A DNA stretch of 57,352 nucleotides from positions 1 through 57,352 of the forward strand of contig JAJDBX010000010.1 of NCBI GenBank assembly GCA_029261135.1, given 5' to 3'. The notes under the pieces were generated by a model. That model was given only the letters and a program-made list of their open reading frames with translations, searched no databases and was not told where the DNA came from. The DNA comes from Nitrospirota bacterium. Its GTDB lineage: Bacteria > Nitrospirota > Nitrospiria > SBBL01 > JAADHI01. The position numbers and the translations under genes were made by a program. Below are positions 16,198 to 23,782 of this stretch, piece after piece; position 1 is the stretch's first letter, and each line of letters starts with the position of its first letter.

Positions 16198-16851
16198 ATG
16201 AGAATACCAATTGTTTTTATCGTAGTTACTCCCTTCCTTTTTGGTTGCATGATGCCGCTCAATCTCCCAATGACTTCTACTTTAAATGATCTTGTTTCGA
16301 TGGGCACAAAAACAAACGGCAAAGAAAATATTTCTTTTGAATACAAATCCAATATTTTGGATGGCGTGATTAAACCGTTTGGAAAAGATCGATCTGAAGA
16401 ACAGGCAATGCACCCAGGGTTTGGACATTCTGAGTCGGTGACTCTTGGCAGAATGCTGAAAGAGTATATGCATAACAAATTCTCGAAAATTTCACAAGAC
16501 GGGGAAACCAAGATAACGATTTTATTAAAGGATTTTTGGATTGAGCAATATTCGACTGAGAGTAAGGACAAGCAATCGATGGTCGCATTATTTGGGGGCG
16601 AAATTAATATTATTTCTATAGCAAAAGTGAAGGTTCAGTTTACGATAAATAGGAGGGGAAAAGAGGAGATTAAGGTTGTTACAGCTACCACCGAAGACGT
16701 GTTTGTCTCAGGGATTGGGACAGGAACAACCACAAGCTTTGCCCATCGAGGTAACGATTCTATCGAATATGTTCATGCCCGGAACATCAATAAAGCGAAC
16801 AATAAAGTGATCATGATTTTCAATTCATACCTCGAAGAAAAGGGGCTGTAA
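16198..16851 (+). CDS. Prophage-carried lipoprotein, unknown
   Basis: 217 residues. A lipoprotein signal (IPIVFIVVTPFLFGC) puts the acylated Cys at residue 17. The mature part is mixed alpha/beta (VTLGRMLKEYMHNKFSKI, TKITILLKDFWIEQY), similar in style to outer-membrane lipoproteins of unknown function. GAGGAG precedes the ATG. It lies between the repressor and the prophage end on the strand expressed in lysogens, the typical place for a lysogenic-conversion gene that changes the host surface. Family not recognised. Confidence 0.65.
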   Translation: MRIPIVFIVVTPFLFGCMMPLNLPMTSTLNDLVSMGTKTNGKENISFEYKSNILDGVIKPFGKDRSEEQAMHPGFGHSESVTLGRMLKEYMHNKFSKISQDGETKITILLKDFWIEQYSTESKDKQSMVALFGGEINIISIAKVKVQFTINRRGKEEIKVVTATTEDVFVSGIGTGTTTSFAHRGNDSIEYVHARNINKANNKVIMIFNSYLEEKGL

Positions 16852-16913
16852 TGATTAATGTTATCAACAGATTTGTTTTTGAGTTACCCACAGGGAAAAC
16901 AGGGTTTTGAAAT

Positions 16914-17051
16914 GCGCCTTGGATTTTTCACTTAAAGGCAATCCTAGAGGCAAAGAGTGCTTATAAGTTATTGATTCTTAAAGGCTTGGACATTATGCGT
17001 GAGCGGTAAGTGCGTGCGCCTTGGATTGCGCCTTGGATTGCGCCTTGGATT
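16914..17051 (+). repeat. GCGCCTTGGATT repeats (1 + 3 tandem)
   Basis: Three perfect head-to-tail 12-mers occupy 17016-17051 and an isolated copy sits at 16914-16925. They lie inside the prophage end, close to the plus-oriented end site at 16988-17007. Function unknown; iteron-like protein binding is possible. Confidence 0.75.
16988..17007 (+). repeat. End-site copy in opposite orientation
   Basis: GGACATTATGCGTGAGCGGT differs from the outer site at three positions. Unlike the three outer copies of this end it points outward, 346 bp from the terminus. Confidence 0.65.
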
Positions 17052-17149
17052 GCATGATTTTATGCTGTTTAAGGAATAAATGGCGATGGGTGGATGTGCC
17101 GGAAAGCCTTATTTAAAGGGCTTTAAACGCTTTTTAAAATTTTTAAATA

Positions 17150-17220
17150 ACCGCTCACGCCAAATGGCCGAAGGCCAAAAAACGGGGTTATCCACAGGAT
17201 ACCGCTCACGCTTAATGTCC
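17150..17220 (-). repeat. Two internal transposase-type end sites (repressor end)
   Basis: Minus-strand copies at 17150-17169 (diverged) and 17201-17220 (GGACATTAAGCGTGAGCGGT). With the outermost copy at 17327 they give one site near the end and two set back by more than 100 bp, like L1, L2 and L3 of Mu. Confidence 0.65.
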
Positions 17221-17326
17221 AAGAGCAAAAGCGTCGCCGCCGTCTTAAAACCCTTTTTTATTATTATTTTTCAAAGACTTAACCCGTAAAAACCCGTCTT
17301 ATCCCGCAATATCCCGCCTTCTTCCA

Positions 17327-17346
17327 ACCGCTCACGCCTGATGTCC
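17327..17346 (-). repeat. Outermost end site (repressor end)
   Basis: On the minus strand this reads GGACATCAGGCGTGAGCGGT, identical to 1911-1930, with identity running on to 23 bp. The distance to the CA terminus at 17353 is 7 bp, exactly as at the other end. Confidence 0.8.
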
Positions 17347-17353
17347 ATTCACA

Positions 17354-17358
17354 ATTTT
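17354..17358. repeat. Target-site duplication, repressor side (ATTTT)
   Basis: ATTTT follows the CA terminus directly and matches 1899-1903. Confidence 0.7.
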
Positions 17359-17456
17359 TTCTGGAAGAGAGCTTTTTAATCAAACACAAATTTTACTGGC
17401 AATCGCCCAGTGAAGTATCGTATCAATACAACTTTAATATTTAGTTTAGGAAGACG

Positions 17457-17891
17457 ATGTCAGCATCTGAAGACAAAGACAAAATGGTTGCAAAAAAATG
17501 GAAGATGAATGCGAAGAAAGTGGCCTTTGCAAAAGCCTTCCCCGGGCGTGTAAAAGATTGGAATGAGACGAAGGGAAAAAAGGTCGAAGAGGTCATCAAG
17601 CTAGAAAAAATAAAAATCGAGCTTGTGATCTTTAGCGACACAACATTTATTTTCGTGCCGAACCCGGATGATAATCCAGCCCTCCTAATCCGATCCCTCT
17701 TGAATGCGAAACCTTATTTGGCAAGCCATTATAAAGAAGCTTATGGAACACTGGATCAGCTTATTGGTTTAGATAAGGAATTACAAGGTATGGCACGATT
17801 GGAAAATATCATGGGTGCCATTCGAAATAATTATCCTGAAATACCCGAATTGAAAACCGAGTTAAAAAAATTTCTAGGAGAGATTGAATAA
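17457..17891 (+). CDS. Hypothetical protein
   Basis: 144 residues, very lysine-rich at the start (VAKKWKMNAKKVAFAKAF) and helical at the end (LKTELKKFLGEIE), with no membrane segment. TAGGA stands nine bases before the ATG. It lies outside the prophage, 98 bp beyond its right end, and was upstream of lexA in divergent orientation before the insertion. I do not recognise the family. Confidence 0.5.
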   Translation: MSASEDKDKMVAKKWKMNAKKVAFAKAFPGRVKDWNETKGKKVEEVIKLEKIKIELVIFSDTTFIFVPNPDDNPALLIRSLLNAKPYLASHYKEAYGTLDQLIGLDKELQGMARLENIMGAIRNNYPEIPELKTELKKFLGEIE

Positions 17892-18092
17892 GGTTTGGTC
17901 AGAACTCACTCATAGTGACTTCAAGCGCTTCAAAGGATTCTTGGAATTGCAAAGATATTTGTGCTTATTGATCCGGCAGAGATTGAACAAATGCTCAAAC
18001 AAAACAATAAAGAGCCCCTTTTCTCCAAATCTTGTTCCTAGTTTCTGATTCGGATATAGTACAGTTGTTTGATCTTAATAGAGGGTCACGTT

Positions 18093-18695
18093 TTGATCTC
18101 TTTTAAAAATCTATTCAAAAGGCAGCATTACCCCAATCCGGCCATCAATACGCTCTTTTATACTGTGGGTCAGTTTGATGATACAGTCGAAGAGATGGTG
18201 TCCCTGCTGCCAAAGCTGGCAGAGACCTATCAGGAGGGAGGCACCTACCTCCTTCACAAAACCTTACTGAGCCAGTTTGAAGAATATGATGTCCAATATG
18301 GGCAGGATCTCTCCATCCAGATTGACGAGGAAAAAAGTGAGCGCATGCTGCGTAAAATTATGAGCCTGATGCTGGTCTCTTTTTTTAGAGCGCTTTCATC
18401 TCATTTTCCAGATGGGCCCTATCCCTCCGCTCTAAGCGATGCACTTCATTATGAAATTTATCAGTCTCTGCCGGATGAGGATAGTTTCGTTGATTATTTG
18501 ACCTACGAAAATAGAAACTTTGAAGACTCGAGAATGGCACCCGCTTATAAATTTGGAAATGATATTGCAGAGATTCTTTCCATCCCTGATTTGTCTTTTT
18601 CCTTCATGGTCGCCCAGCAAGTGGCTGTCATTTCTGATATCTCGAATAGATTGATGCGCTGGGTGTTTTTCGATGAGCCCATCGAACAGAACTGA
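18093..18695 (+). CDS. Hypothetical protein
   Basis: 200 residues from the TTG at 18093, which has GAGGG at 18081-18085; a TTG at 18069 is in frame but lacks such a site. It is acidic and mostly helical (FDDTVEEMVSLLPKLAETYQ, MLRKIMSLMLVSFFRALS). No signal peptide or known motif is seen. It ends 8 bp before a vanZ-like gene and is probably cotranscribed with it. Function unknown. Confidence 0.6.
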   Translation: MISFKNLFKRQHYPNPAINTLFYTVGQFDDTVEEMVSLLPKLAETYQEGGTYLLHKTLLSQFEEYDVQYGQDLSIQIDEEKSERMLRKIMSLMLVSFFRALSSHFPDGPYPSALSDALHYEIYQSLPDEDSFVDYLTYENRNFEDSRMAPAYKFGNDIAEILSIPDLSFSFMVAQQVAVISDISNRLMRWVFFDEPIEQN

Positions 18696-18703
18696 CCTCT
18701 TTA

Positions 18704-19306
18704 ATGAAACGTTATGCGATTCCGATCTTATGGATGGTTTTCATGTTTATCTTGTCGACAGATCTGGGGTCGATGGAGAATACCCGCCATTTTCTTGATC
18801 CATTATTTGATTTTCTTTTTTCAGACCTAAGTCAAGCAGATTTGTTGTCGATTCAAATCGTCATTCGGAAATTGGCTCATCTCACGGAGTATGCCATTCT
18901 GTCAGCACTATGGTTTTTGGTGTTTAATCAAGCGGAAGGGAGAGCAGGGGCTTCTCCTGTTCTGTATGCGCTTTTGATTTCTGTGGCCTATGCCGGTCTC
19001 GATGAACTTCATCATGTGTTTGTCCAATCTCGCACAGGCAGCATTATCGATATTGGCATCGATTCTATGGGGGCAGGATTGGGTTTGACCATTTCTAAAG
19101 GGGCGATGCTTGTATCCATCTCATCAGGGATGAAGAAAAAAATGAAGTGTTTCGGCTGGTGGTTTTCCTGGGGTGGTTTTTCTACCATTATGGTACTCAT
19201 TGTTTTGAAGGGGGGCACCTTGGTTTTTTGGCAAATGTTCTTATTAACCTTGCTTGTCGGTGTTGCCGCAGGGGTCGGAGGAATCGCTTATTATGGGAGG
19301 CGCTGA
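18704..19306 (+). CDS. VanZ-family membrane protein
   Basis: 200 residues with five or six predicted membrane helices. It has the VanZ family landmarks: an N-terminal helix ending in LSTDL, RKLAHLTEYAILSALWF at about 66-82, and DELHHVFVQSRTGSIIDIGI at about 104-123. VanZ proteins are integral membrane proteins with poorly defined function; the founding member lowers teicoplanin susceptibility. Two extra helices at the C-terminus make it longer than the core domain. Confidence 0.85.
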   Translation: MKRYAIPILWMVFMFILSTDLGSMENTRHFLDPLFDFLFSDLSQADLLSIQIVIRKLAHLTEYAILSALWFLVFNQAEGRAGASPVLYALLISVAYAGLDELHHVFVQSRTGSIIDIGIDSMGAGLGLTISKGAMLVSISSGMKKKMKCFGWWFSWGGFSTIMVLIVLKGGTLVFWQMFLLTLLVGVAAGVGGIAYYGRR

Positions 19307-19456
19307 ATCAAGTCATGAATTGTAAGTTCATGGCAAAAAATCCCCGCTTCTGCGTTGTAAATTTTAAAAATACCAGGATGCCCTCTACAATTTTCGCCTT
19401 AAATCGAAATATTTTATCTCCTGAAAAATTCCACCCAGACTTAATCAGAGCTTCCT

Positions 19457-20236
19457 ATGGCTGCGAAGCTTAAGTTTCTGTCATCTGTAGAAGCCTTGCT
19501 TGGGTTTATCTTCCCGGAAGTCTGCAGAGCGTGCGGTGTTTCGATTAATCTCAGCCAGAATAATCAAAAATCATATTCTCCCAAAAATAGTTTCTTTTGC
19601 GGCGATTGTTGGGAAAAAATAATACGGATAAAGGGTCCGTTTTGCCCGATCTGTTCGGCACCTTTTCGATCTGAAATGACAATGCTTCATAGCCCCGGAC
19701 ATCAATGTGGCGATTGCCGTGAAGACCCCCCCTATTTTTCCAAAGCCATCAGCCCTTATCCTTATGAAGGGGTGTTGGCCAAAGCCATTCAGTTGTTGAA
19801 GTATGAGAAGCATTCCGCTTTGTCGAAAACCCTTGTGTCTCTTTGTATGGATGAGCTATTACAGCTAGAGATCGATTGTGTTGCGGCGATTCCTTTGCAT
19901 ATCACTCGCTTGCGAGAAAGAGAGTTTAATCAGTCTCTGTTATTAGCCAAGGAAGTTGCACGATGTCTGAACAGGCCTTTAATTGTGAATCTGATGAAAC
20001 GAACGCGTGAAACACAGGCACAGGTGGGTTTGTCTAAAAATAAACGGAAAAAAAATATTCAGGGCGCTTTTTCTGTGCTATCTCCTGAATGTGTTGTTGG
20101 ACAGCGCATTGTATTGCTTGATGATGTGTACACAACGGGGTCAACTTTGAAAGAAGGCGCAAAAACCTTGGTGAGATCGGGTGCAAAAGAAGTGGTGGTG
20201 ATGGCGCCGGCAAGAATGGTTCTTGGAAACGCGTGA
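19457..20236 (+). CDS. comF: ComF-family phosphoribosyltransferase-like protein
   Basis: 259 residues. Two Cys-rich ribbons open the protein (CRACGVS ... CGDCWEKI, then CPICSAPF ... CGDCRED). A PRTase fold follows, ending in the PRPP-binding loop VLLDDVYTTGSTLKEGAKTL (about 216-235). ComF proteins support DNA uptake during transformation, and homologues are widespread in non-competent bacteria with unclear function. The ATG overlaps another frame but ribbon and PRTase order is complete. Confidence 0.9.
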   Translation: MAAKLKFLSSVEALLGFIFPEVCRACGVSINLSQNNQKSYSPKNSFFCGDCWEKIIRIKGPFCPICSAPFRSEMTMLHSPGHQCGDCREDPPYFSKAISPYPYEGVLAKAIQLLKYEKHSALSKTLVSLCMDELLQLEIDCVAAIPLHITRLREREFNQSLLLAKEVARCLNRPLIVNLMKRTRETQAQVGLSKNKRKKNIQGAFSVLSPECVVGQRIVLLDDVYTTGSTLKEGAKTLVRSGAKEVVVMAPARMVLGNA

Positions 20237-20379
20237 ATCCCAAGAGACCAGGAGTTGAGAAGAGGGAAGATTGACCTGGATGTGATACATATGGTAAAAC
20301 TCAAAGGTTTTTGAATAGAGTAATAATGGCCCTCGTTCCGCAATGACTTGTGGGGCTTCAACCAGGAGGAGGTATAGAT
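20237..20379 (+). promoter_or_regulatory. Leader of the rpsF operon, possible S6:S18 binding RNA
   Basis: A TTGACC near 20261 may be a -35. Just before the ribosome-binding site, CCGCAA and TTGTGG can pair around TGAC, placing a CCG at the base of a small hairpin. Autoregulatory S6:S18 leaders also display a CCG next to a stem. The match is by eye only. Confidence 0.25.
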
Positions 20380-20820
20380 TTGGCTGTAAAAACTTCAAAA
20401 CGTGCGAGTAGTGACAAAATCGCGTCACCCGAACAACCCAAACAACTTATTTTAAATCCTTACGAATCTGTTCTTATCCTCAAAGCAACGCTTACCGATG
20501 AAGAAGTCGATGTCGTTTTAGAGAAAGTCAAGGCTTTGATTGAAGAGAAGGGCGGCGAGATTGTTTCTTCCGACAATTGGGGAAAGAAAAAGTTGGCTTA
20601 CGAAGTGCAAAAGGAGCGTAGAGGCATTTATATCGTCATGCATTTTAAGGGAACGAGTGCAACGATTATAGAATTGGAACGGATCTATCGCTTTTCTGAA
20701 TCCATTATTAAATTTATGAATATCAGGATCGAAGCTGCAGATTTAGGGAAAAGTCAGCCGATTAAAGAAGACAAGGCTTTTTCTTATAAGGGAGCTGCCT
20801 CAGGAAGAGGCTGGAAATGA
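20380..20820 (+). CDS. rpsF: Ribosomal protein bS6
   Basis: 146 residues from a TTG at 20380, seven bases after a very strong AGGAGGAGG; upstream in-frame codons lack such a site. The S6 core runs from YESVLILKATLTDEEVDVVL to the conserved LERIYRFSESIIKFM. S6 binds 16S rRNA with bS18 on the small subunit platform. About 30 extra residues precede the core. The stop overlaps the ssb start (ATGA), in the usual rpsF-ssb-rpsR order. Confidence 0.95.
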   Translation: MAVKTSKRASSDKIASPEQPKQLILNPYESVLILKATLTDEEVDVVLEKVKALIEEKGGEIVSSDNWGKKKLAYEVQKERRGIYIVMHFKGTSATIIELERIYRFSESIIKFMNIRIEAADLGKSQPIKEDKAFSYKGAASGRGWK

Positions 20821-21206
20821 CTAGTTTCAATAAAACTATCCTGATGGGGAACTTAACGAAAGACCCTGAAATTCGTTATACGCCCAGTGGAACGGCGGTC
20901 GCAAATTTTGGTCTTGCTGTCAATCATCGCTATAAACAAGGTGATGAAATGAAAGATGAAGTCTGTTTTGTCGATATTGTCGTTTTTGGGAAGCAGGCAG
21001 AAAATTGCGGGCAGTACCTTTCAAAAGGACAGGGTGTGATTATTGATGGCCGTCTGCAACAGCGTCGTTGGGAGAGTGATGATGGACAGAAACGCAGTAA
21101 ACATGAAGTGGTTGCGCAATCTGTTCAATTTTTGCCGAAACGACAATCGGGGCAAAGTGAAGAACGTGAGGCTGTTTCCTCAGGATCCGAAGACGTCCCA
21201 TTTTAG
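20817..21206 (+). CDS. ssb: Single-stranded DNA-binding protein
   Basis: 129 residues. OB-fold motifs include NKTILMGNLTKDPEIRYTPS, then VCFVDIVVFGKQAENCGQYL. A short disordered linker leads to the acidic tip SEDVPF, the peptide that recruits RecO, PriA and other partners. It overlaps rpsF by four bases and is followed by rpsR, so it is made with the ribosomal proteins. It is shorter than E. coli SSB because the linker is short. Confidence 0.96.
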   Translation: MTSFNKTILMGNLTKDPEIRYTPSGTAVANFGLAVNHRYKQGDEMKDEVCFVDIVVFGKQAENCGQYLSKGQGVIIDGRLQQRRWESDDGQKRSKHEVVAQSVQFLPKRQSGQSEEREAVSSGSEDVPF

Positions 21207-21243
21207 CTAGCTTATTAAGCCCCCAATCGTAGGAGATAATTCA

Positions 21244-21471
21244 GTGGAAAAGAAGTATACAAATCGTAGGCGTGTTTGTCGGTTTTGTGCAGAAAAAAAG
21301 ACAGAAATTTCATACAAAGAGGTCTCTGTTTTGACGTTTTTTTTAACAGAACGGGGGAAGATTATTCCTAGACGTATTTCCGGGAATTGCACATCACATC
21401 AAAAACAACTCACGCGGGCCATTAAACGTGCCCGAAATATCGCTATGCTTGCATTTGTTATTGAGCGATAG
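21244..21471 (+). CDS. rpsR: Ribosomal protein bS18
   Basis: 75 residues from a GTG, with AGGAGA eight bases upstream. It carries the S18 core (VLTFFLTERGKIIPRRISG ... HQKQLTRAIKRARNIAML). CRFC near the start and a later Cys suggest a zinc-containing (C+) variant, in part. It ends the rpsF-ssb-rpsR operon; rplI, often the next gene, is not here. A strong terminator follows. Confidence 0.96.
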   Translation: MEKKYTNRRRVCRFCAEKKTEISYKEVSVLTFFLTERGKIIPRRISGNCTSHQKQLTRAIKRARNIAMLAFVIER

Positions 21472-21507
21472 TTCCCTTATCCATCCGCAATAATACGTTC
21501 GCATCAA

Positions 21508-21535
21508 AAGAACCCTCAATCCTGAGGGTTCTTTA
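21508..21535 (+). terminator. Intrinsic terminator of the rpsF-ssb-rpsR operon
   Basis: AAGAACCCTCA and TGAGGGTTCTT form an 11-bp perfect stem around ATCC, followed by a short T-rich run. Confidence 0.85.
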
Positions 21536-21604
21536 TTGACCCACAAAGGCGAAATTGATATATTCTAGCGTCTAATATTCTTGATGATAAGGAAGGGATC
21601 TGAG

Positions 21605-21976
21605 ATGAATATTGAAGAAAGTAGTGGAATAGATCGTAGAGAAGGTACAAGGGTTCCCTTCATGGTTGTGGAAATTCAAGGAGAACATTCCAATAAAATA
21701 TTTTTAGCACAGAGTGAAAATGTGAGTAAAGGCGGTCTGTTCTTCTCTTCACCCGAATCAATGAAAATTGGGGATCGCGTCCCGATTGAGTTTATATTGC
21801 CGGACAACAAAACGGTCTTTCGCTGTATGAGTGAAGTGATGTGGAAAAAAACGGTCGATAAGTCCGGTTTTGCATCTGAAGGTGTGGGTATTCGCTTCGT
21901 TGATCTTGATGAGGAGAAAAAACAAATTATCAGTGATTGGATTGATCATGAAGAAGAGAAAGAACTCGGTCATTAA
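21605..21976 (+). CDS. PilZ-domain protein
   Basis: 123 residues from the ATG at 21605 (GGAAGGG upstream). It is a lone PilZ domain: RREGTRVPF supplies the RxxxR motif (about residues 11-15) and ENVSKGGLFF the (D/N)xSxxG motif (about 43-48), the two parts that bind cyclic-di-GMP. It is a candidate effector for the diguanylate cyclase at 53227-54690, though they are far apart. The next gene starts directly after its stop. Confidence 0.85.
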   Translation: MNIEESSGIDRREGTRVPFMVVEIQGEHSNKIFLAQSENVSKGGLFFSSPESMKIGDRVPIEFILPDNKTVFRCMSEVMWKKTVDKSGFASEGVGIRFVDLDEEKKQIISDWIDHEEEKELGH

Positions 21977-22540
21977 ATGAAACAGCTTCATCAAAAACAT
22001 ATAAAAGCCACGTTTTTTTATTTCTCATTTTGTCTTACTTTAATTTTTTCAATGTTCTGGTTCGCCGGAACACCTGTTGAGGCATCAGAAGCGACCAATC
22101 AACCGGTCGGAAAAGCAGATGTTTTTAAAGCTGAAGTTTTTAAAGTGATCGACGGGGATACCATCCGTTTAAAAGACGGTACACTCATTCGCTACCTCGG
22201 CATCGATACCCCGGAGTTGAGGCGTAAGGTGGACAATCGATGGGTTTATGATCCAGAACCGTTTGCTGAAGAAGCAGCCGAATACAATAAAAAAATGGTT
22301 GAAGGTAAAGAGGTTTTGATTGAGACCGACCCCGTTCAAAAGCACGATAAATTTGGACGATTATTGGCCTACATCTATATTGATAGAGTGCTCGTGAATG
22401 AAGAACTCCTAAAGCAAGGTCTTGCCAAAACGAAGACGCCCTCCTTGTTTATGAAGCACCGCATTCGTTTTTGGTCCTTAGAAGAAATGGCCTGGACGAG
22501 TAAAAGGGGTCTTTGGGCCAATGAGGACATGGTTCGGTAA
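21977..22540 (+). CDS. Secreted thermonuclease-family (SNase) nuclease
   Basis: 187 residues. An N-terminal hydrophobic signal (TFFYFSFCLTLIFSMFWFAG) ends near residue 35. The SNase fold follows with VIDGDTIRL (Ca-binding Asp), IRYLGIDTPEL and HDKFGRLLAYIYID, matching the Arg/Glu catalytic pattern of staphylococcal nuclease. It hydrolyses DNA or RNA in the periplasm or outside the cell. The ATG directly follows the PilZ stop and its own stop directly abuts the next gene. Confidence 0.9.
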   Translation: MKQLHQKHIKATFFYFSFCLTLIFSMFWFAGTPVEASEATNQPVGKADVFKAEVFKVIDGDTIRLKDGTLIRYLGIDTPELRRKVDNRWVYDPEPFAEEAAEYNKKMVEGKEVLIETDPVQKHDKFGRLLAYIYIDRVLVNEELLKQGLAKTKTPSLFMKHRIRFWSLEEMAWTSKRGLWANEDMVR

Positions 22541-23026
22541 ATGGAGACGCCCATCCCCAATTTCTATTTCATGGGCGTTCAGTTTCTTCATCTTCTTGCA
22601 CTTTCTGTTTGGGTGGGAGGCATTATCCTTATTCAAGGTGTCATGACCCCGACGCTCTTTAAATCTCTCCCAGCTCAGCCGATGGCTGAGCACCTGGTTT
22701 ATGAAGTTTCCCTTAAGTTTCACCATATTACCCTTTTTTGCACAGCCACCTTGATCATAACGGGCGTCATCAAGTTTTTGCGATGGGAGAACTTAACGCC
22801 TTGGAATTTTATTCGTTATGCGGCGATATGCGTCATGTCTTTGGTTTCACTCTACATGGCTTTCAAAATGAATCAGAAGAAACAAGCTTTTCTTTTGTCC
22901 GAAGCATCCGAAGGGGAGGAAGGATTGCAGCAGGAACCTTTAAGGAATAATCACTTCAATCTTTTGTCAGGCAAGTTGATGATGTTGTCATTGGTCTGTG
23001 GTGTTACAGCCCTCCTCATGGCTTGA
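22541..23026 (+). CDS. DUF4149-like membrane protein
   Basis: 161 residues with four membrane helices. It begins with FLHLLALSVWVGGIILIQGV, a pattern shared by DUF4149 and CopD-type membrane proteins, with a conserved His on the helix (FLHLLAL) and another pair at KFHHITLF. These histidines may bind haem or metal. Function is unknown. It is translated directly after the nuclease. Confidence 0.7.
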   Translation: METPIPNFYFMGVQFLHLLALSVWVGGIILIQGVMTPTLFKSLPAQPMAEHLVYEVSLKFHHITLFCTATLIITGVIKFLRWENLTPWNFIRYAAICVMSLVSLYMAFKMNQKKQAFLLSEASEGEEGLQQEPLRNNHFNLLSGKLMMLSLVCGVTALLMA

Positions 23027-23044
23027 GGTCGATATTTTTAGAAT

Positions 23045-23734
23045 ATGACAACATGGAGGAAGAACTTGTTTAAGTTATCGGCACAACTTTTTTTTGTTTT
23101 TGTTTTTTTATTTCTATTTACTTCTTGTGCGACCTCCTTTAAACCAAAAACATATCATGTTGGATATCGGGAAGTGGGTTTGGCCTCTTGGTATGGCAAA
23201 GATTTCCACGGTAGGCCGACGGCCAGCGGGGAGATCTACAATATGTTTGGCATCTCTGCAGCGCATAAATCGCTCCCGCTTGGCACCCTTCTACTTGTGA
23301 CGGATCTCGAAACAGGGAAAAGCGTTGAAGCCAAAGTGAATGACCGTGGCCCCTTTGTTCAAAAACGGATTTTAGATCTTTCTTATGGTGCTGCGAGGCA
23401 ACTTGGGATTGTAGGGCCTGGACTTGCTAAAGTTGAGATCAAGGTAATTGGCCGTTTTCCGATTTTTCTCCCCGAATCCGTTGTTGAGAAAGCCTTTTTT
23501 GTCCAGGTGGGATCGTATCAAGTGAAGGAGAATGCCCTACGCATGAAGAATCAAGTGGCCCGTTTTTATCAGCAGGTGGCTGTGAAATCATTTGAGACAT
23601 CCCAGGGTCGTATGTATCGTGTCCATCTCGGGCCATACGAGACGGAGGAAGAGGCACGCTCTACTGTAGGACAACTGCGTTCAGAACGTTCTTTGGGGGG
23701 AGTGATCTCCCCGATTGTGGTTTCAAATCATTAA
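23045..23734 (+). CDS. rlpA: RlpA-family lipoprotein with SPOR domain
   Basis: 229 residues. A lipoprotein signal ends at FTSC (Cys about 28). The double-psi beta-barrel carries GLASWYGKDFHGRPTASGE, then AAHKSLPLGT and VNDRGPFV with the catalytic Asp of RlpA. A C-terminal SPOR domain (FFVQVGSYQVKENALRMKNQ) binds denuded septal glycan. RlpA is a lytic transglycosylase that helps daughter cells separate. Domain order and length are standard. Confidence 0.92.
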   Translation: MTTWRKNLFKLSAQLFFVFVFLFLFTSCATSFKPKTYHVGYREVGLASWYGKDFHGRPTASGEIYNMFGISAAHKSLPLGTLLLVTDLETGKSVEAKVNDRGPFVQKRILDLSYGAARQLGIVGPGLAKVEIKVIGRFPIFLPESVVEKAFFVQVGSYQVKENALRMKNQVARFYQQVAVKSFETSQGRMYRVHLGPYETEEEARSTVGQLRSERSLGGVISPIVVSNH

Positions 23735-23782
23735 AATCAGATCAAAGAAAATAGAACTATTGAAATAAAGAACAGGTGTTTC

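Larger units (their letters stand above)
1904..17353. mobile_element. Mu-type transposable prophage remnant, 15.45 kb
   Basis: The termini are 5'-TG at 1904 and CA-3' at 17353. They are flanked by ATTTT direct repeats (1899-1903 and 17354-17358), a 5-bp target duplication as Mu makes. Seven bases inside each end lies the same 23-bp sequence in inverted orientation (20-bp cores at 1911-1930 and 17327-17346), and more copies of the site follow inward. Gene content supports a phage: S24 repressor divergent from a small HTH gene, a tail operon, and a DNA methylase at the far end. No transposase, head or lysis genes are present. An IS21- or Tn7-type pair of ends is an alternative reading of the repeats alone. 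Confidence 0.82.
16852..17353. other. Gene-free prophage terminus with multiple repeats
   Basis: No convincing gene lies here. It holds four copies of the 20-bp end site (one plus orientation, three minus), three tandem 12-bp repeats with a fourth copy apart, and three DnaA-box-like 9-mers (TTATCAACA 16861-16869, TTACCCACA 16884-16892, TTATCCACA 17188-17196). One perfect TTATCCACA also overlaps the methylase stop codon at the other end (1985-1993). The concentration suggests a transposition and replication control region. Confidence 0.6.

Noticed and set aside
1911-17346. CRISPR array from the repeated 20-mers
   Set aside because: The copies differ in orientation and spacing and occur only at the two ends of the element.
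1911-17346. Remnants of an IS21-type insertion sequence at both ends
   Set aside because: IS21 ends also have repeated sites, but no istA or istB is present and the enclosed genes form a phage layout. Kept as a secondary alternative.
16861-17346. Chromosomal replication origin because of DnaA-like boxes
   Set aside because: No dnaA, dnaN or gidA-type neighbours, only a few boxes, and all lie inside a mobile element.
17920-18042. Coding fragment reading RILGIAKIFVLIDPAEIEQM
   Set aside because: It has no start, a stop just upstream and no recognised family, so it is too weak to call.
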